A stretch of 64,000 bases of DNA. It comes from Prochlorococcus sp. AG-347-L20. GTDB lineage: Bacteria > Cyanobacteriota > Cyanobacteriia > PCC-6307 > Cyanobiaceae. The DNA lies in contig QCCP01000002.1 of the NCBI GenBank assembly GCA_003281225.1, positions 154,467 to 218,466 on the forward strand, read 5' to 3'. The position numbers and the translations under genes are program-made. Each line of letters opens with the position of its first letter. The first letter of the stretch is position 1. The notes under the pieces were generated by a model. That model saw nothing but the letters and a program-made list of their open reading frames with translations, was not told the origin of the DNA and made no database searches. Shown here piece by piece: positions 28,738 through 35,670 of the stretch.

Positions 28738-29250
28738 ATAGCCTAATAAAGTCACAAAAGTCAGGATGAATCCTAACCAATAAAAAATTAAAGCCAAATT
28801 ATTCAAAAAGCTAATTTTTAATGGTGTAAAGAAAGTAATTACTGAAATAAAAAAGAAAAATGTTTTATATTTTCCTAATATTGATGCTGGTAAACCGTCT
28901 TTTGTAAAGTTCCTTAGGCTAGAGATAATTAATTCTCTAAATAAAATTAATGACAAAGACCAGAAGGGTATAAAATTATTTTTACAAAGGAAGGTCAAAG
29001 GAATTAAATAGAATACTTTATCGCTTAAGGGATCAAGGATAGCTCCTAATCTGGTTTTAAGATTAAATTTCCTTGCAATTAACCCGTCAAAATAATCAGT
29101 TAAACCTCCAATAATAATCAATATAAAGACATAAAAAGGTCTGTTAATTTCTAAAAAAAGTATTAATGGAAATACAAGGAAAAGGCGAGATATCGATAAT
29201 AAATTGGGAATATTCAATGCCAAATTTTTAAGATTTTTACTTAATAACAA
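28711..29250 (-). CDS. pgsA: CDP-diacylglycerol-glycerol-3-phosphate 3-phosphatidyltransferase
   Basis: Makes phosphatidylglycerophosphate, precursor of phosphatidylglycerol, the only phospholipid of thylakoids. The 179-residue membrane enzyme opens with IPNLLSISRLFLVFPLILFL. It carries the CDP-alcohol transferase motif split as DYFDGLIAR and GAILDPLSD (D-x2-D-G-x2-A-R-x8-9-G-x3-D-x3-D). Several further hydrophobic segments follow. Its end overlaps the epimerase gene by 27 bases. The following YqeG phosphatase is encoded elsewhere (20.9 kb). Confidence 0.94.
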   Translation of the reverse strand: MLLSKNLKNLALNIPNLLSISRLFLVFPLILFLEINRPFYVFILIIIGGLTDYFDGLIARKFNLKTRLGAILDPLSDKVFYLIPLTFLCKNNFIPFWSLSLILFRELIISSLRNFTKDGLPASILGKYKTFFFFISVITFFTPLKISFLNNLALIFYWLGFILTFVTLLGYLRIKKNII

Positions 29251-29441
29251 ATTAGTTTTTGTATATAAAAAATATCTTACACTCTCAACATGCTTAAATA
29301 TTTAGTAAAAATTTTAAATGGTTTTTGATGCTAGAATCTAAAACTTAATTTAAATCTGAATCCTAAAGATTATAAACTCAACTTCTCTTTATGGATGATG
29401 GTGTTTTATATTACAAAACTATTCCTTATATCTAATATCTA

Positions 29442-30053
29442 ATGCAGTCTCATAGCCTAAAGCTATCTCCAGAATCTGATTTGATAAATTCAATTAAAGA
29501 ATATTCTTTATCGAATAATTTATACGGGTATGTTTCTGGAGTGGTTGGTAATCTTAGAACAGTTTGTATTCAATGCCCAGGTAATCAAGAGATAAATAAA
29601 TTTGAGGGAAATCTAGAGATAGTTTCTTTAAACGGACATTTTAATAAAGGAGATGTTCATTTACATTTGAGTTTTGCAGATGAGGGATGTAATGTCTTTG
29701 GCGGTCATCTAGAGGAGGGTTGTATTGTAAAAAAAGGTACTGATATATTATTACTTTCTTTTGAACAAAAAATTACTAATATCTCAAGTAATGATTTATT
29801 AAAAAATGAATCACGTTTAAAAGCATATATTTTAAAGGATTGTCCTTGGTCTAAAAGAGCAATTAGGTTGCTTAATTCTTTATCTATCCCTCATGAGGTT
29901 ATTTTAATAGAAAATGATGAGAGCTTTCAAAAAGTAATGGCTCAAAGTAGTCATAATACTTTCCCTCAAATATTTTTGGATAATAAATTTTTTGGAGGAT
30001 ATGATGAACTTTCTGAACAAGCAAAATTAGATAACTTAAGTTCATTTAAGTAA
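29442..30053 (+). CDS. PPC (DUF296) domain fused to glutaredoxin-like domain
   Basis: A 203-residue two-domain protein. Residues 1 to about 120 are a PPC/DUF296 domain, with GVVGNLRTVCIQCPG, the metal-type HxHxS-x-x-D of GDVHLHLSFAD (70-80) and FGGHLEEG (86-93). From about 127 it is glutaredoxin-like, with CPWS at 134-137 as a single-Cys active site, then NTFPQIFLDNKFFGGYDEL (cis-Pro and glutathione-binding GGYDEL). PPC domains bind DNA in plants and occur alone in bacteria. It starts 190 bases after pgsA with no gene between, and ends 9 bases before the next (minus) gene. Confidence 0.85.
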   Translation: MQSHSLKLSPESDLINSIKEYSLSNNLYGYVSGVVGNLRTVCIQCPGNQEINKFEGNLEIVSLNGHFNKGDVHLHLSFADEGCNVFGGHLEEGCIVKKGTDILLLSFEQKITNISSNDLLKNESRLKAYILKDCPWSKRAIRLLNSLSIPHEVILIENDESFQKVMAQSSHNTFPQIFLDNKFFGGYDELSEQAKLDNLSSFK

Positions 30054-30062
30054 TCTAAATTT

Positions 30063-30251
30063 TTAACTATCTCGGTTAGTATGTTTTTCAGCAACTAATT
30101 CTTCCTCTAACTGCTTTATTAATCTTGATACAAGACTTTGAAATTCTGGTTGACAGCCTTTGAATGCAGCTTTATGCCTTATTGGCTCATTTCTAGTTCT
30201 CAAATCAGTAAGCATTAATTGTAATGCGTCAATTTTGGGATTTATTTTCAT
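30063..30251 (-). CDS. Small conserved hypothetical protein
   Basis: A 62-residue, mostly helical, basic-then-acidic protein (MKINPKIDALQLMLTDLRT, RLIKQLEEELVAEKHTNRDS). No motif is recognised and there is no membrane segment or signal peptide. It begins 26 bases after the end of the NAD(P)-binding gene on the same strand and converges with the PPC-glutaredoxin gene with a 9-base gap. Its even codon use and location in a gene-dense stretch make it likely a real gene. Confidence 0.6.
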   Translation of the reverse strand: MKINPKIDALQLMLTDLRTRNEPIRHKAAFKGCQPEFQSLVSRLIKQLEEELVAEKHTNRDS

Positions 30252-30277
30252 AGTTTTAATTTATATATTTACATCTT

Positions 30278-30937
30278 TTAAATCATTTGCATAGCTTTTT
30301 TAAAAGATATTTTTTTATTATCGTTCGAACTTGTAACTTCTATTAATTTATTTATGGATTCTTTGTTTTTCAAAGAATCTATACAACATTGCGCAACTAA
30401 TCTTCTTGGGATTGATCCATTAATTTGAGTATCCTCCTTTGAATAATTTATATTTTCTGATTTAATATCTTCATTTTCCTTTAATCCTCCAGGTCTAATA
30501 ATAGTCCATTCGAAATTTGAATTTCGTAGAAAGTTTTCACCTAATTTCTTCCAAATAAGAATTAAACCAAATAAGTTTAATGGGTGAAATAATTTACCAG
30601 TACAAAGGGAACTAACTAAAATAACTCTTTTAATACCAACTCTTTTGCAACTCTCTAATTGCCTGTATACACCTAATGCATCAACCTTTGCAGGACCAGT
30701 TAAATCTAACGATGCTCTCGCTCCAGTCGCAATTATCAAAGCATCAATATCTTTTAAAGCTTTATCAAGTTCTTTTCTATTGTCTAATGAAACCCTAATT
30801 GTTTCCAAACTCTCTAGTCCTGCTGTGACTTTTGAATTATTTCTGATGATTTGCCTTACTTTATATCCTTTCTTAACTGCTTCTTCGGCAATTCTATAAC
30901 CTGTTTTCCCCGATGCACCAGTAATTGCTATTTTCAT
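30278..30937 (-). CDS. NAD(P)-binding atypical short-chain dehydrogenase (NmrA/Tic62-like)
   Basis: A 219-residue protein with the dinucleotide-binding loop ITGASGKTGYRIAEEAVKKG at the N-terminus. It then has RVSLDNRKELDKALKDIDAL, LIIATGARASLDL, ILVSSLCTGKLFHPLN and FEWTIIRPGGLKENE. The usual Tyr-x-x-x-Lys catalytic pair is absent, as in NmrA-like regulators and Ycf39/Tic62 proteins. It may bind NADPH as a sensor or assist chlorophyll-protein assembly (inference). It lies 35 bases downstream of nth. Confidence 0.83.
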   Translation of the reverse strand: MKIAITGASGKTGYRIAEEAVKKGYKVRQIIRNNSKVTAGLESLETIRVSLDNRKELDKALKDIDALIIATGARASLDLTGPAKVDALGVYRQLESCKRVGIKRVILVSSLCTGKLFHPLNLFGLILIWKKLGENFLRNSNFEWTIIRPGGLKENEDIKSENINYSKEDTQINGSIPRRLVAQCCIDSLKNKESINKLIEVTSSNDNKKISFKKAMQMI

Positions 30938-30972
30938 GATTAAAGAATTAATTTAAACATTATATAAATTTC

Positions 30973-31626
30973 TTAAGGCTTTTTACATATAAATTTCTTT
31001 TTTCTTTTGGGATAAAGAGTGCGACATAAAGAACATTTTGTTCCATCACAGCCTCTTGCTGTGCAGTATTCTCTGCCATAAAAGATTATTTGTAAATGTA
31101 AGTTATTCCATTCATTAATAGGAAATATTTTTTTAAGGTCTTTTTCTGTTTGAACTACGTTATCTCCATTTGATAGCCCCCATCTTTGTGCCAACCTGTG
31201 TATGTGAGTATCTACTGGGAATGAGGGTATTTTAAACACTTGAGACATTACAACTGATGCTGTTTTATGACCTACCCCTGGAAGAGATTCAAGCTTCTCA
31301 AAAGAATCTGGGACCGCGCCATTATGTTTCTCAATCAATAGTTTAGATAAGTTATAAATGTTCTTTGATTTTTGATTAGATAGACCTAAAAATTTTATGT
31401 ATTCGTAAATGCCATTAATGCCTAGCTCCACCATTTTTTCTGGATTATCTGCAACTTCAAATAGGCTTTTTGTTAATTCATTAACTTTCTTGTCTGTTGA
31501 TTGAGCACTTAAAACTACGGCGACGAGAAGTGTATATGCATTTGTATGATCAAGAGGTATTGGAGGCGATGGATATAGCTTTTTGAGTTCCCTACGGATT
31601 ATTTCTGCTCTTTCAGACTTTCTCAT
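30973..31626 (-). CDS. nth: Endonuclease III (base-excision repair), unusual Fe-S cysteine spacing
   Basis: DNA glycosylase/AP lyase for oxidised pyrimidines. The 217-residue protein has the helix-hairpin-helix LPGVGHKTASVVMSQV with Lys121 and the catalytic Asp139 in FPVDTHIHRL. The usual cluster loop is C-x6-C-x2-C-x5-C. Here cysteines fall at 188, 193, 198, 201 and 214 (REYCTARGCDGTKCSLC), so the spacing is not canonical although enough cysteines remain for a cluster. It is transcribed minus, and a divergent ABC ATPase lies 95 bases away. Confidence 0.93.
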   Translation of the reverse strand: MRKSERAEIIRRELKKLYPSPPIPLDHTNAYTLLVAVVLSAQSTDKKVNELTKSLFEVADNPEKMVELGINGIYEYIKFLGLSNQKSKNIYNLSKLLIEKHNGAVPDSFEKLESLPGVGHKTASVVMSQVFKIPSFPVDTHIHRLAQRWGLSNGDNVVQTEKDLKKIFPINEWNNLHLQIIFYGREYCTARGCDGTKCSLCRTLYPKRKKKFICKKP

Positions 31627-31721
31627 TAAATTTGAAAATTAAACGGTGTATAAAATTATACAAGAGATATTTTAGGTGAATATTTTCTGCTAACTTAATA
31701 TATTTAAATAAGAAGAACTTA

Positions 31722-32780
31722 GTGAAAAATGATGCGTTAATAATTGATGATTTGCATCATAAATATGATAATCGAGAATGTTCAAATTGGATATTAAACG
31801 CAATTAATCTGAAAATTGAAAATGGCGAATTGTTAGGGTTGCTTGGTCCTTCTGGTTGCGGAAAAACTACTCTTTTAAGATTAATTGCGGGGTTCGAATA
31901 TCCCTCTAGAGGCAGGATCTCTCTAAATGATGAGGAAATTTCAAGTGGAAAAAAAATTCTTAGTCCTGAGAAAAGAAATATTGGTATGGTTTTTCAAGAC
32001 TATGCACTTTTTCCTCACTTAACTGTTTTGGAAAATGTAATTTTTGGTTTAAAAAACAAAAAAGATAGATCTAGAGTTGACTATTTATTAAATATTGTAG
32101 GTCTTGATAGTTTTATTGGAAGATACCCACATGAATTATCTGGAGGCCAAAAACAAAGACTTGCAATTGCGAGAGCTCTTGCTCCTGATACTAATTTTAT
32201 TTTATTAGATGAACCATTTTGTAGTCTTGATATGCATGTCAAACTAAAATTGAGAAGTGAACTCCCAAATATCCTAAAAGGTTGTAATGCAAGTGGATTG
32301 ATGGTTACTCATGATCCGGAAGAGGCAATGTCAATTTGCGATAAAGTTGCCGTCATGAATGAAGGAAAAATACATCAAATTGATACACCAATTAACCTTC
32401 TAAACAATCCCAAGACCCTATTTGTTAGTAGTTTTATTTTGGGTAATAATATTATTAATCTTCAAAAAAATGGTAATTCATATATGTCTTTTTTAGGTGA
32501 AATAAATAGTTCAGAGGTTTTACAAAATGCAAATATTAAAAGTATGTCAATTTCGCCTAAATTTATTTCAATTAAAAGATCGGAATCTGGAAATGCGAAT
32601 GTAATATCTAAAGAATTTCTTGGAGAATTTCTTATATATAAAGTAATTATTAATGGAAACATATTGAGGGTTAGAACTGATATTAATAATCTCCTAAATA
32701 ATGGTGATAAATGTTCTCTTTCTATAAATAAAAATAGTTATTATTTTTTATATCCTGGAGCACATAAGGTATATATATAG
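31722..32780 (+). CDS. ABC transporter ATP-binding protein, ferric iron (FbpC/FutC) type
   Basis: A 352-residue ATPase with Walker A GPSGCGKTT, Q-loop MVFQDYALFPHLTVLEN, signature LSGGQKQRLAIARAL and Walker B FILLDEPFCSLD. A C-terminal regulatory extension of about 120 residues resembles the TOBE-type end of FbpC/PotA ATPases. The start is GTG at 31722; no ATG is in reach. No permease or binding protein is adjacent. Iron is inferred from the neighbourhood: ferritin and Fur-box-like sites follow. Other substrates (polyamine, sulfate) are possible. Confidence 0.85.
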   Translation: MKNDALIIDDLHHKYDNRECSNWILNAINLKIENGELLGLLGPSGCGKTTLLRLIAGFEYPSRGRISLNDEEISSGKKILSPEKRNIGMVFQDYALFPHLTVLENVIFGLKNKKDRSRVDYLLNIVGLDSFIGRYPHELSGGQKQRLAIARALAPDTNFILLDEPFCSLDMHVKLKLRSELPNILKGCNASGLMVTHDPEEAMSICDKVAVMNEGKIHQIDTPINLLNNPKTLFVSSFILGNNIINLQKNGNSYMSFLGEINSSEVLQNANIKSMSISPKFISIKRSESGNANVISKEFLGEFLIYKVIINGNILRVRTDINNLLNNGDKCSLSINKNSYYFLYPGAHKVYI

Positions 32781-32787
32781 AATTTAT

Positions 32788-32910
32788 TTATAGGCAATTA
32801 CACCTCCCTCCCTTCCAATTAGAGCATTTTTTCTTTTTACATTTCTTTTTTTTATCTTTATATATTTTATTAGTTAAAAGCAGTTCAGAAAAACTGTACT
32901 CTAAATTCAT
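32788..32910 (-). CDS. Lys/Cys-rich 40-residue micropeptide (predicted)
   Basis: A 40-residue ORF whose C-terminal half is a run of lysines broken by four cysteines (Cys24, Cys29, Cys37, Cys39), ending KGGRCNCL. The N-terminal half is neutral (MNLEYSFSELLLTNKIY). It sits 8 bases after the ABC ATPase (convergent) and its ATG is about 11 bases from a Fur-box-like site. No homologue is recalled. Cys/Lys-rich peptides can bind metal, which suits the iron neighbours. It could also be chance, because the stretch is A/T-rich and the lysines come from AAA codons. Confidence 0.35.
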   Translation of the reverse strand: MNLEYSFSELLLTNKIYKDKKKKCKKKKCSNWKGGRCNCL

Positions 32911-32920
32911 TTATAGTATT

Positions 32921-32939
32921 GCGAGTGATTTTCATTATC
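32921..32939. promoter_or_regulatory. Fur-box-like sequence between the micropeptide and ferritin genes
   Basis: The core TGATTTTCATTATC at 32926-32939 matches 12 of 14 bases of the central consensus TGATAATCATTATC. It lies 11-30 bases upstream of the micropeptide ATG (minus strand) and 85 bases upstream of ferritin (plus). It could therefore serve either gene. Match counted by eye. Confidence 0.55.
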
Positions 32940-33023
32940 ATATTATTTAATTTAATTTAAAGGATTTATTAATTACTAATTTATACAAAATGTTGTATTA
33001 TTTTCTTAGATACTTATCTGAAA

Positions 33024-33578
33024 ATGAATGAAAATAACTTAAAAACAAAAAAATTAGTTCATTTTGGTCCATCTGGAAGAGCTGTTGCTCAACCGATTGA
33101 CAAAAGTTTGTTAGATAACATTTTTGAACATCTAACAATGGAAAGATATGCCAATGTTCAATATTTTTCTATGTATCTATGGTTTCAAGAACGTGATTTA
33201 AATGGATTTGCCTCTCATTTTCTAAGTGAATCACAAGGCGAAATGGAACATGCTCAGAAATTTGCAGATTACTTAATCGCAAGAGGACAAAACGTAAAAT
33301 TAGATGAAATTCCTGCACCTGTTCAAACATGGAATTCTATAGAGGAGCTGATTTCTTATTCTTTTAATATGGAGGCTGATTTAACTTCATCTCTACAACA
33401 ACTTTATTCCATATCAGAAAGAATTTCAGATACAAGAACAAACGTATTTTTAGATCCCATTATAGAGGCTCAAACACAATCAGAAGATGAATTTGCGAAC
33501 ATACTGGGCAAGGTTAAGTTTGCTTCTAATCAACCTTCGGCAATCTTATTGATAGATAGTGATTTAAAGAAAAAATAA
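33024..33578 (+). CDS. ftn: Ferritin (iron-storage protein, non-haem)
   Basis: A 184-residue ferritin-like four-helix protein that stores iron as a mineral core in the cytoplasm. The ferroxidase centre fits: Glu40 (LTMERYANVQYFSMYLW) and Glu73 with His76 (SQGEMEHAQKFADYL), the E-x33-E-x2-H spacing of FtnA. A further Glu and Gln appear in NMEADLTSSLQQL and EAQTQSEDEFANIL. There is no methionine haem ligand pattern, so it is ferritin rather than bacterioferritin. It follows a Fur-box-like site at 32921 and the coding end is close to the convergent small gene at 33564. Confidence 0.94.
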   Translation: MNENNLKTKKLVHFGPSGRAVAQPIDKSLLDNIFEHLTMERYANVQYFSMYLWFQERDLNGFASHFLSESQGEMEHAQKFADYLIARGQNVKLDEIPAPVQTWNSIEELISYSFNMEADLTSSLQQLYSISERISDTRTNVFLDPIIEAQTQSEDEFANILGKVKFASNQPSAILLIDSDLKKK

Positions 33579-33851
33579 ATTACTTTCAAATTTATTTTCA
33601 TTCAATGTCCTTTTGGTTATTTCAAAAAGTAAATTCGAAAAGTTGATTTTCCCATTATTTTTATTTAAGAGTTCAGCTATTTTATAAATTTCCTTAACTC
33701 TTTTAAATATATTTTTGTTTTCAATAAATAACCTTCCCTTCAATGCTTTATTTTCTGTAGTTTTGTAGGATTGCTTGATATTTCTGAGTCTATTTGATAA
33801 AAAATCAACTTCTATTAACAAGTTGTTTGTAAGTGATTGTGATTCCTTCAT
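33564..33851 (-). CDS. Conserved hypothetical protein downstream of the Crp-family regulator
   Basis: A 95-residue basic helical protein starting at the ATG of MKESQSLTNNLLIEVDFL (33851). It begins 4 bases after the regulator's stop codon, which argues for co-transcription. A longer frame reaching 33911 would lie inside the regulator and is less likely. Its end overlaps the ferritin gene by 15 bases in the convergent direction. No domain is recognised; it is predicted mostly alpha-helical with a central Asn/Lys-rich part. Confidence 0.6.
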   Translation of the reverse strand: MKESQSLTNNLLIEVDFLSNRLRNIKQSYKTTENKALKGRLFIENKNIFKRVKEIYKIAELLNKNNGKINFSNLLFEITKRTLNENKFESNLFFL

Positions 33852-33855
33852 GTTT

Positions 33856-34443
33856 TTATAGCGGCGATGTTTCAATAAAAGAAGGGGCAACACTGACTGT
33901 TTGGGTTCCAATTGGAGCTAGTAATAACTCAGATGATCTTAATTTAGAAATTAATCTTGTTGATGTTACGCGTGTAGAACCGATTAATTCTCCAATCCTT
34001 TCGTGCGTTAACCTAAAGGGTAACTCGCACCATTGACCACATCTTCTACCTAGACGATTTACTAGTATTGAAAACAAGGCTTGTAATCGCTGTTCTGCAT
34101 TTCCTAAGTGTCTTATCCTAAGGAGTTGCAAAGTCCATTCATTCACTGCATCAAAACCAATATTCTGATCAATATTTACATTGCTATGAAAAGACAAATC
34201 TGTTAATGCTTCAACACAGACACCTTCGCTACATAAAAGGTCAGTTCTTAGTTGATCACCTGATTGTAAAAATGCAAGTGTCATTCCTTCGGTTTCTTCA
34301 CAAGGGCAATAAACCCTAGCAATTCCACTTTCAACTTCTAGGCATGTCCCTTTAGGTCTTGATGAAGGATCTATTAATACTGATTGTCCAGTTATTATCC
34401 TTACTAATTTTGACGGAGATTCTCCATAACTATGGAAATTCAT
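33856..34443 (-). CDS. Crp/Fnr-family transcriptional regulator
   Basis: A 195-residue regulator. The N-terminal part is a shortened cyclic-nucleotide-binding-like beta-roll (SGIARVYCPCEETEGMTLAF, then LQSGDQLRT). The C-terminal winged helix has LPFRLTHERIGELIGSTRVT followed by STRLISKL, the Crp recognition-helix pattern. The beta-roll lacks a clear cAMP-contact arginine, so the ligand is unknown. Its start is 13 bases from a near-perfect Fur-box, suggesting control by iron; it may relay the iron signal onward (inference). An adjacent small gene follows directly. Confidence 0.88.
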   Translation of the reverse strand: MNFHSYGESPSKLVRIITGQSVLIDPSSRPKGTCLEVESGIARVYCPCEETEGMTLAFLQSGDQLRTDLLCSEGVCVEALTDLSFHSNVNIDQNIGFDAVNEWTLQLLRIRHLGNAEQRLQALFSILVNRLGRRCGQWCELPFRLTHERIGELIGSTRVTSTRLISKLRSSELLLAPIGTQTVSVAPSFIETSPL

Positions 34444-34455
34444 TAATTAAAATAT

Positions 34456-34474
34456 GATAATGAGAATTATTATC
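34456..34474. promoter_or_regulatory. Fur box upstream of the Crp-family regulator
   Basis: The 19-base GATAATGAGAATTATTATC agrees with the E. coli-type Fur box at 17 of 19 positions by my count and is nearly palindromic. It starts 13 bases upstream of the regulator's ATG on the minus strand, in the position of a promoter. This is the strongest of the three sites in the cluster. Confidence 0.75.
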
Positions 34475-34500
34475 AATTATGCACTATAAATTTACTTATT

Positions 34501-34519
34501 GCAATAGATTCTCATTATC
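34501..34519. promoter_or_regulatory. Second Fur-box-like sequence upstream of the zinc-ribbon protein
   Basis: The reverse-strand reading GATAATGAGAATCTATTGC matches the consensus at 14 of 19 bases, with the left half perfect apart from one base. It lies 26 bases from the first box, so two Fur dimers could bind between the divergent genes, and it is about 78 bases upstream of the zinc-ribbon start at 34597. Confidence 0.5.
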
Positions 34520-34596
34520 ATCATGTTTCTGAAGTTTTTCTTTACATAGTATTTAGCAATATAATTTAGATAGAATTGGTAAAAATTTTATTTTAG

Positions 34597-34785
34597 ATGG
34601 GCGTAAATAGAGTTTGTTTTAATTGTGGAAGTTCTTCATTCGTCTCAGATCGATCTTTAGGAGGTAAGATTGTATGTTCTAAATGTGGATCTTCTTCATT
34701 TAAAAATAAATCCTCTTCCTTTTTAAAAAGTAAATATTTAGTATTTCTAGCTATTGCGATAGCTATTTTCATAATTGTTATTTAA
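34597..34785 (+). CDS. Small zinc-ribbon protein with C-terminal membrane anchor
   Basis: A 62-residue protein. Two Cys pairs (VCFNCGSSS and VCSKCGSSS) form a minimal zinc ribbon in the first 35 residues, and a C-terminal hydrophobic segment (YLVFLAIAIAIFIIVI) looks like a tail anchor. It lies divergent from the regulator across two Fur-box-like sites. Its end overlaps the convergent ABC ATPase gene by eight bases. Function unknown; zinc or iron-linked expression is inference. Confidence 0.7.
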   Translation: MGVNRVCFNCGSSSFVSDRSLGGKIVCSKCGSSSFKNKSSSFLKSKYLVFLAIAIAIFIIVI

Positions 34786-35563
34786 TTAATCTTTTTATAT
34801 TCCAAAGTCCATTATTATTAGTTACCTCTACTTGAATACCATATAAATTATTAAGATTTTCACTATTTATAACCTTATTTTGATCTCCATCGGCGATTAT
34901 TTTGCCATCTTTTAGCATTATCACCCGGTCATAAATTTTTGTAATCGTTGAAATATCATGAGTGACGCATAAAATTTTAGTATTTAATTTTGATAATTCA
35001 TTAACCTTATCAATTACAAAAAACTTTGATTTATAATCTAAATTTGCAATTGGTTCATCTAGGATTAAGATTTTCGGTTCTTTGATTAATGCCCTTGCAA
35101 TGAGAGAAATTTGTTTCTCTCCATCTGATAAATAGGAAAAATTCTTTTTAGATAAATTAGATATATTCATTTTTTTCATGATTTTTTCCACCTTATTAGA
35201 ATCTTTTTCAGATTTATTTTGTGCGTAACAATATCTTCCATATAGTCCACTTAAAATTAAATCAAAAACTTGTAAGTTTGGATTTATTCTATTTTTTATA
35301 TCATTATTTACGGTACTTATTTTTTTTCTTAGTTCCCATAAATTTATAAGTTCTTTGTCAAATATCTTCAGTTTCGATTCATTGGTTTCTACTGGGTATA
35401 TGTTTCTATTAATTATTTCAATTAAGGATGATTTACCTGAACCATTTGGTCCAATTAATATTACATTCTCTGAATACGCTATTTTTAAATTTAAATCTTT
35501 AATTACTCTAAAGCCATTTTTAAAACAATTTATATTTTTCGCGTCAAACCAAAATTTATTCAA
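34778..35563 (-). CDS. ABC transporter ATP-binding protein (ModF/iron-complex-like)
   Basis: A 261-residue ATPase. Walker A is LIGPNGSGKSSLIEII, the signature is the variant LSDGEKQISLIARALI and Walker B is ILILDEPIANLD, followed by the H-loop TKILCVTHD. The N-terminal NINCFKNGFRVIKDLNLKI is a typical first strand. Its closest look is a single-domain ModF/YlmA-type or metal/cofactor transporter ATPase. No permease is adjacent. The ATG lies two bases after the 33-residue membrane ORF, so it is in one transcript with it and the Rieske protein. Confidence 0.82.
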   Translation of the reverse strand: MNKFWFDAKNINCFKNGFRVIKDLNLKIAYSENVILIGPNGSGKSSLIEIINRNIYPVETNESKLKIFDKELINLWELRKKISTVNNDIKNRINPNLQVFDLILSGLYGRYCYAQNKSEKDSNKVEKIMKKMNISNLSKKNFSYLSDGEKQISLIARALIKEPKILILDEPIANLDYKSKFFVIDKVNELSKLNTKILCVTHDISTITKIYDRVIMLKDGKIIADGDQNKVINSENLNNLYGIQVEVTNNNGLWNIKRLIK

Positions 35564-35565
35564 GA

Positions 35566-35667
35566 CTAAAACTTATTACTCCAAAATATAATCAATTGAA
35601 TTGAGCTTAAAATAAAAATAAAAAGATATAGCCAATTCAACCATGAAGGTCTATCTACTTTCTTCAT
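35566..35667 (-). CDS. 33-residue single-membrane-segment ORF, in frame after the Rieske stop
   Basis: Reads MKKVDRPSWLNW and then a hydrophobic run (LYLFIFILSSIQLIIFW) to a short charged end. It is packed with 3 bases from the Rieske stop codon and 2 bases before the ABC ATPase ATG. Its frame is the same as that of the Rieske gene: after the TAA at 35671-35673 comes one codon (TTT) and then this ATG. It is therefore either a tiny separate gene or the last membrane helix of a longer Rieske protein cut by one stop. Reading it through would make a two-helix tail. Confidence 0.55.
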   Translation of the reverse strand: MKKVDRPSWLNWLYLFIFILSSIQLIIFWSNKF

Positions 35668-35670
35668 AAA

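Noticed and set aside
33851..33911. Longer start for the small protein downstream of the Crp-type regulator
   Set aside because: The added 20 residues would lie inside the regulator gene, and the ATG at 33851 starts neatly after its stop codon.
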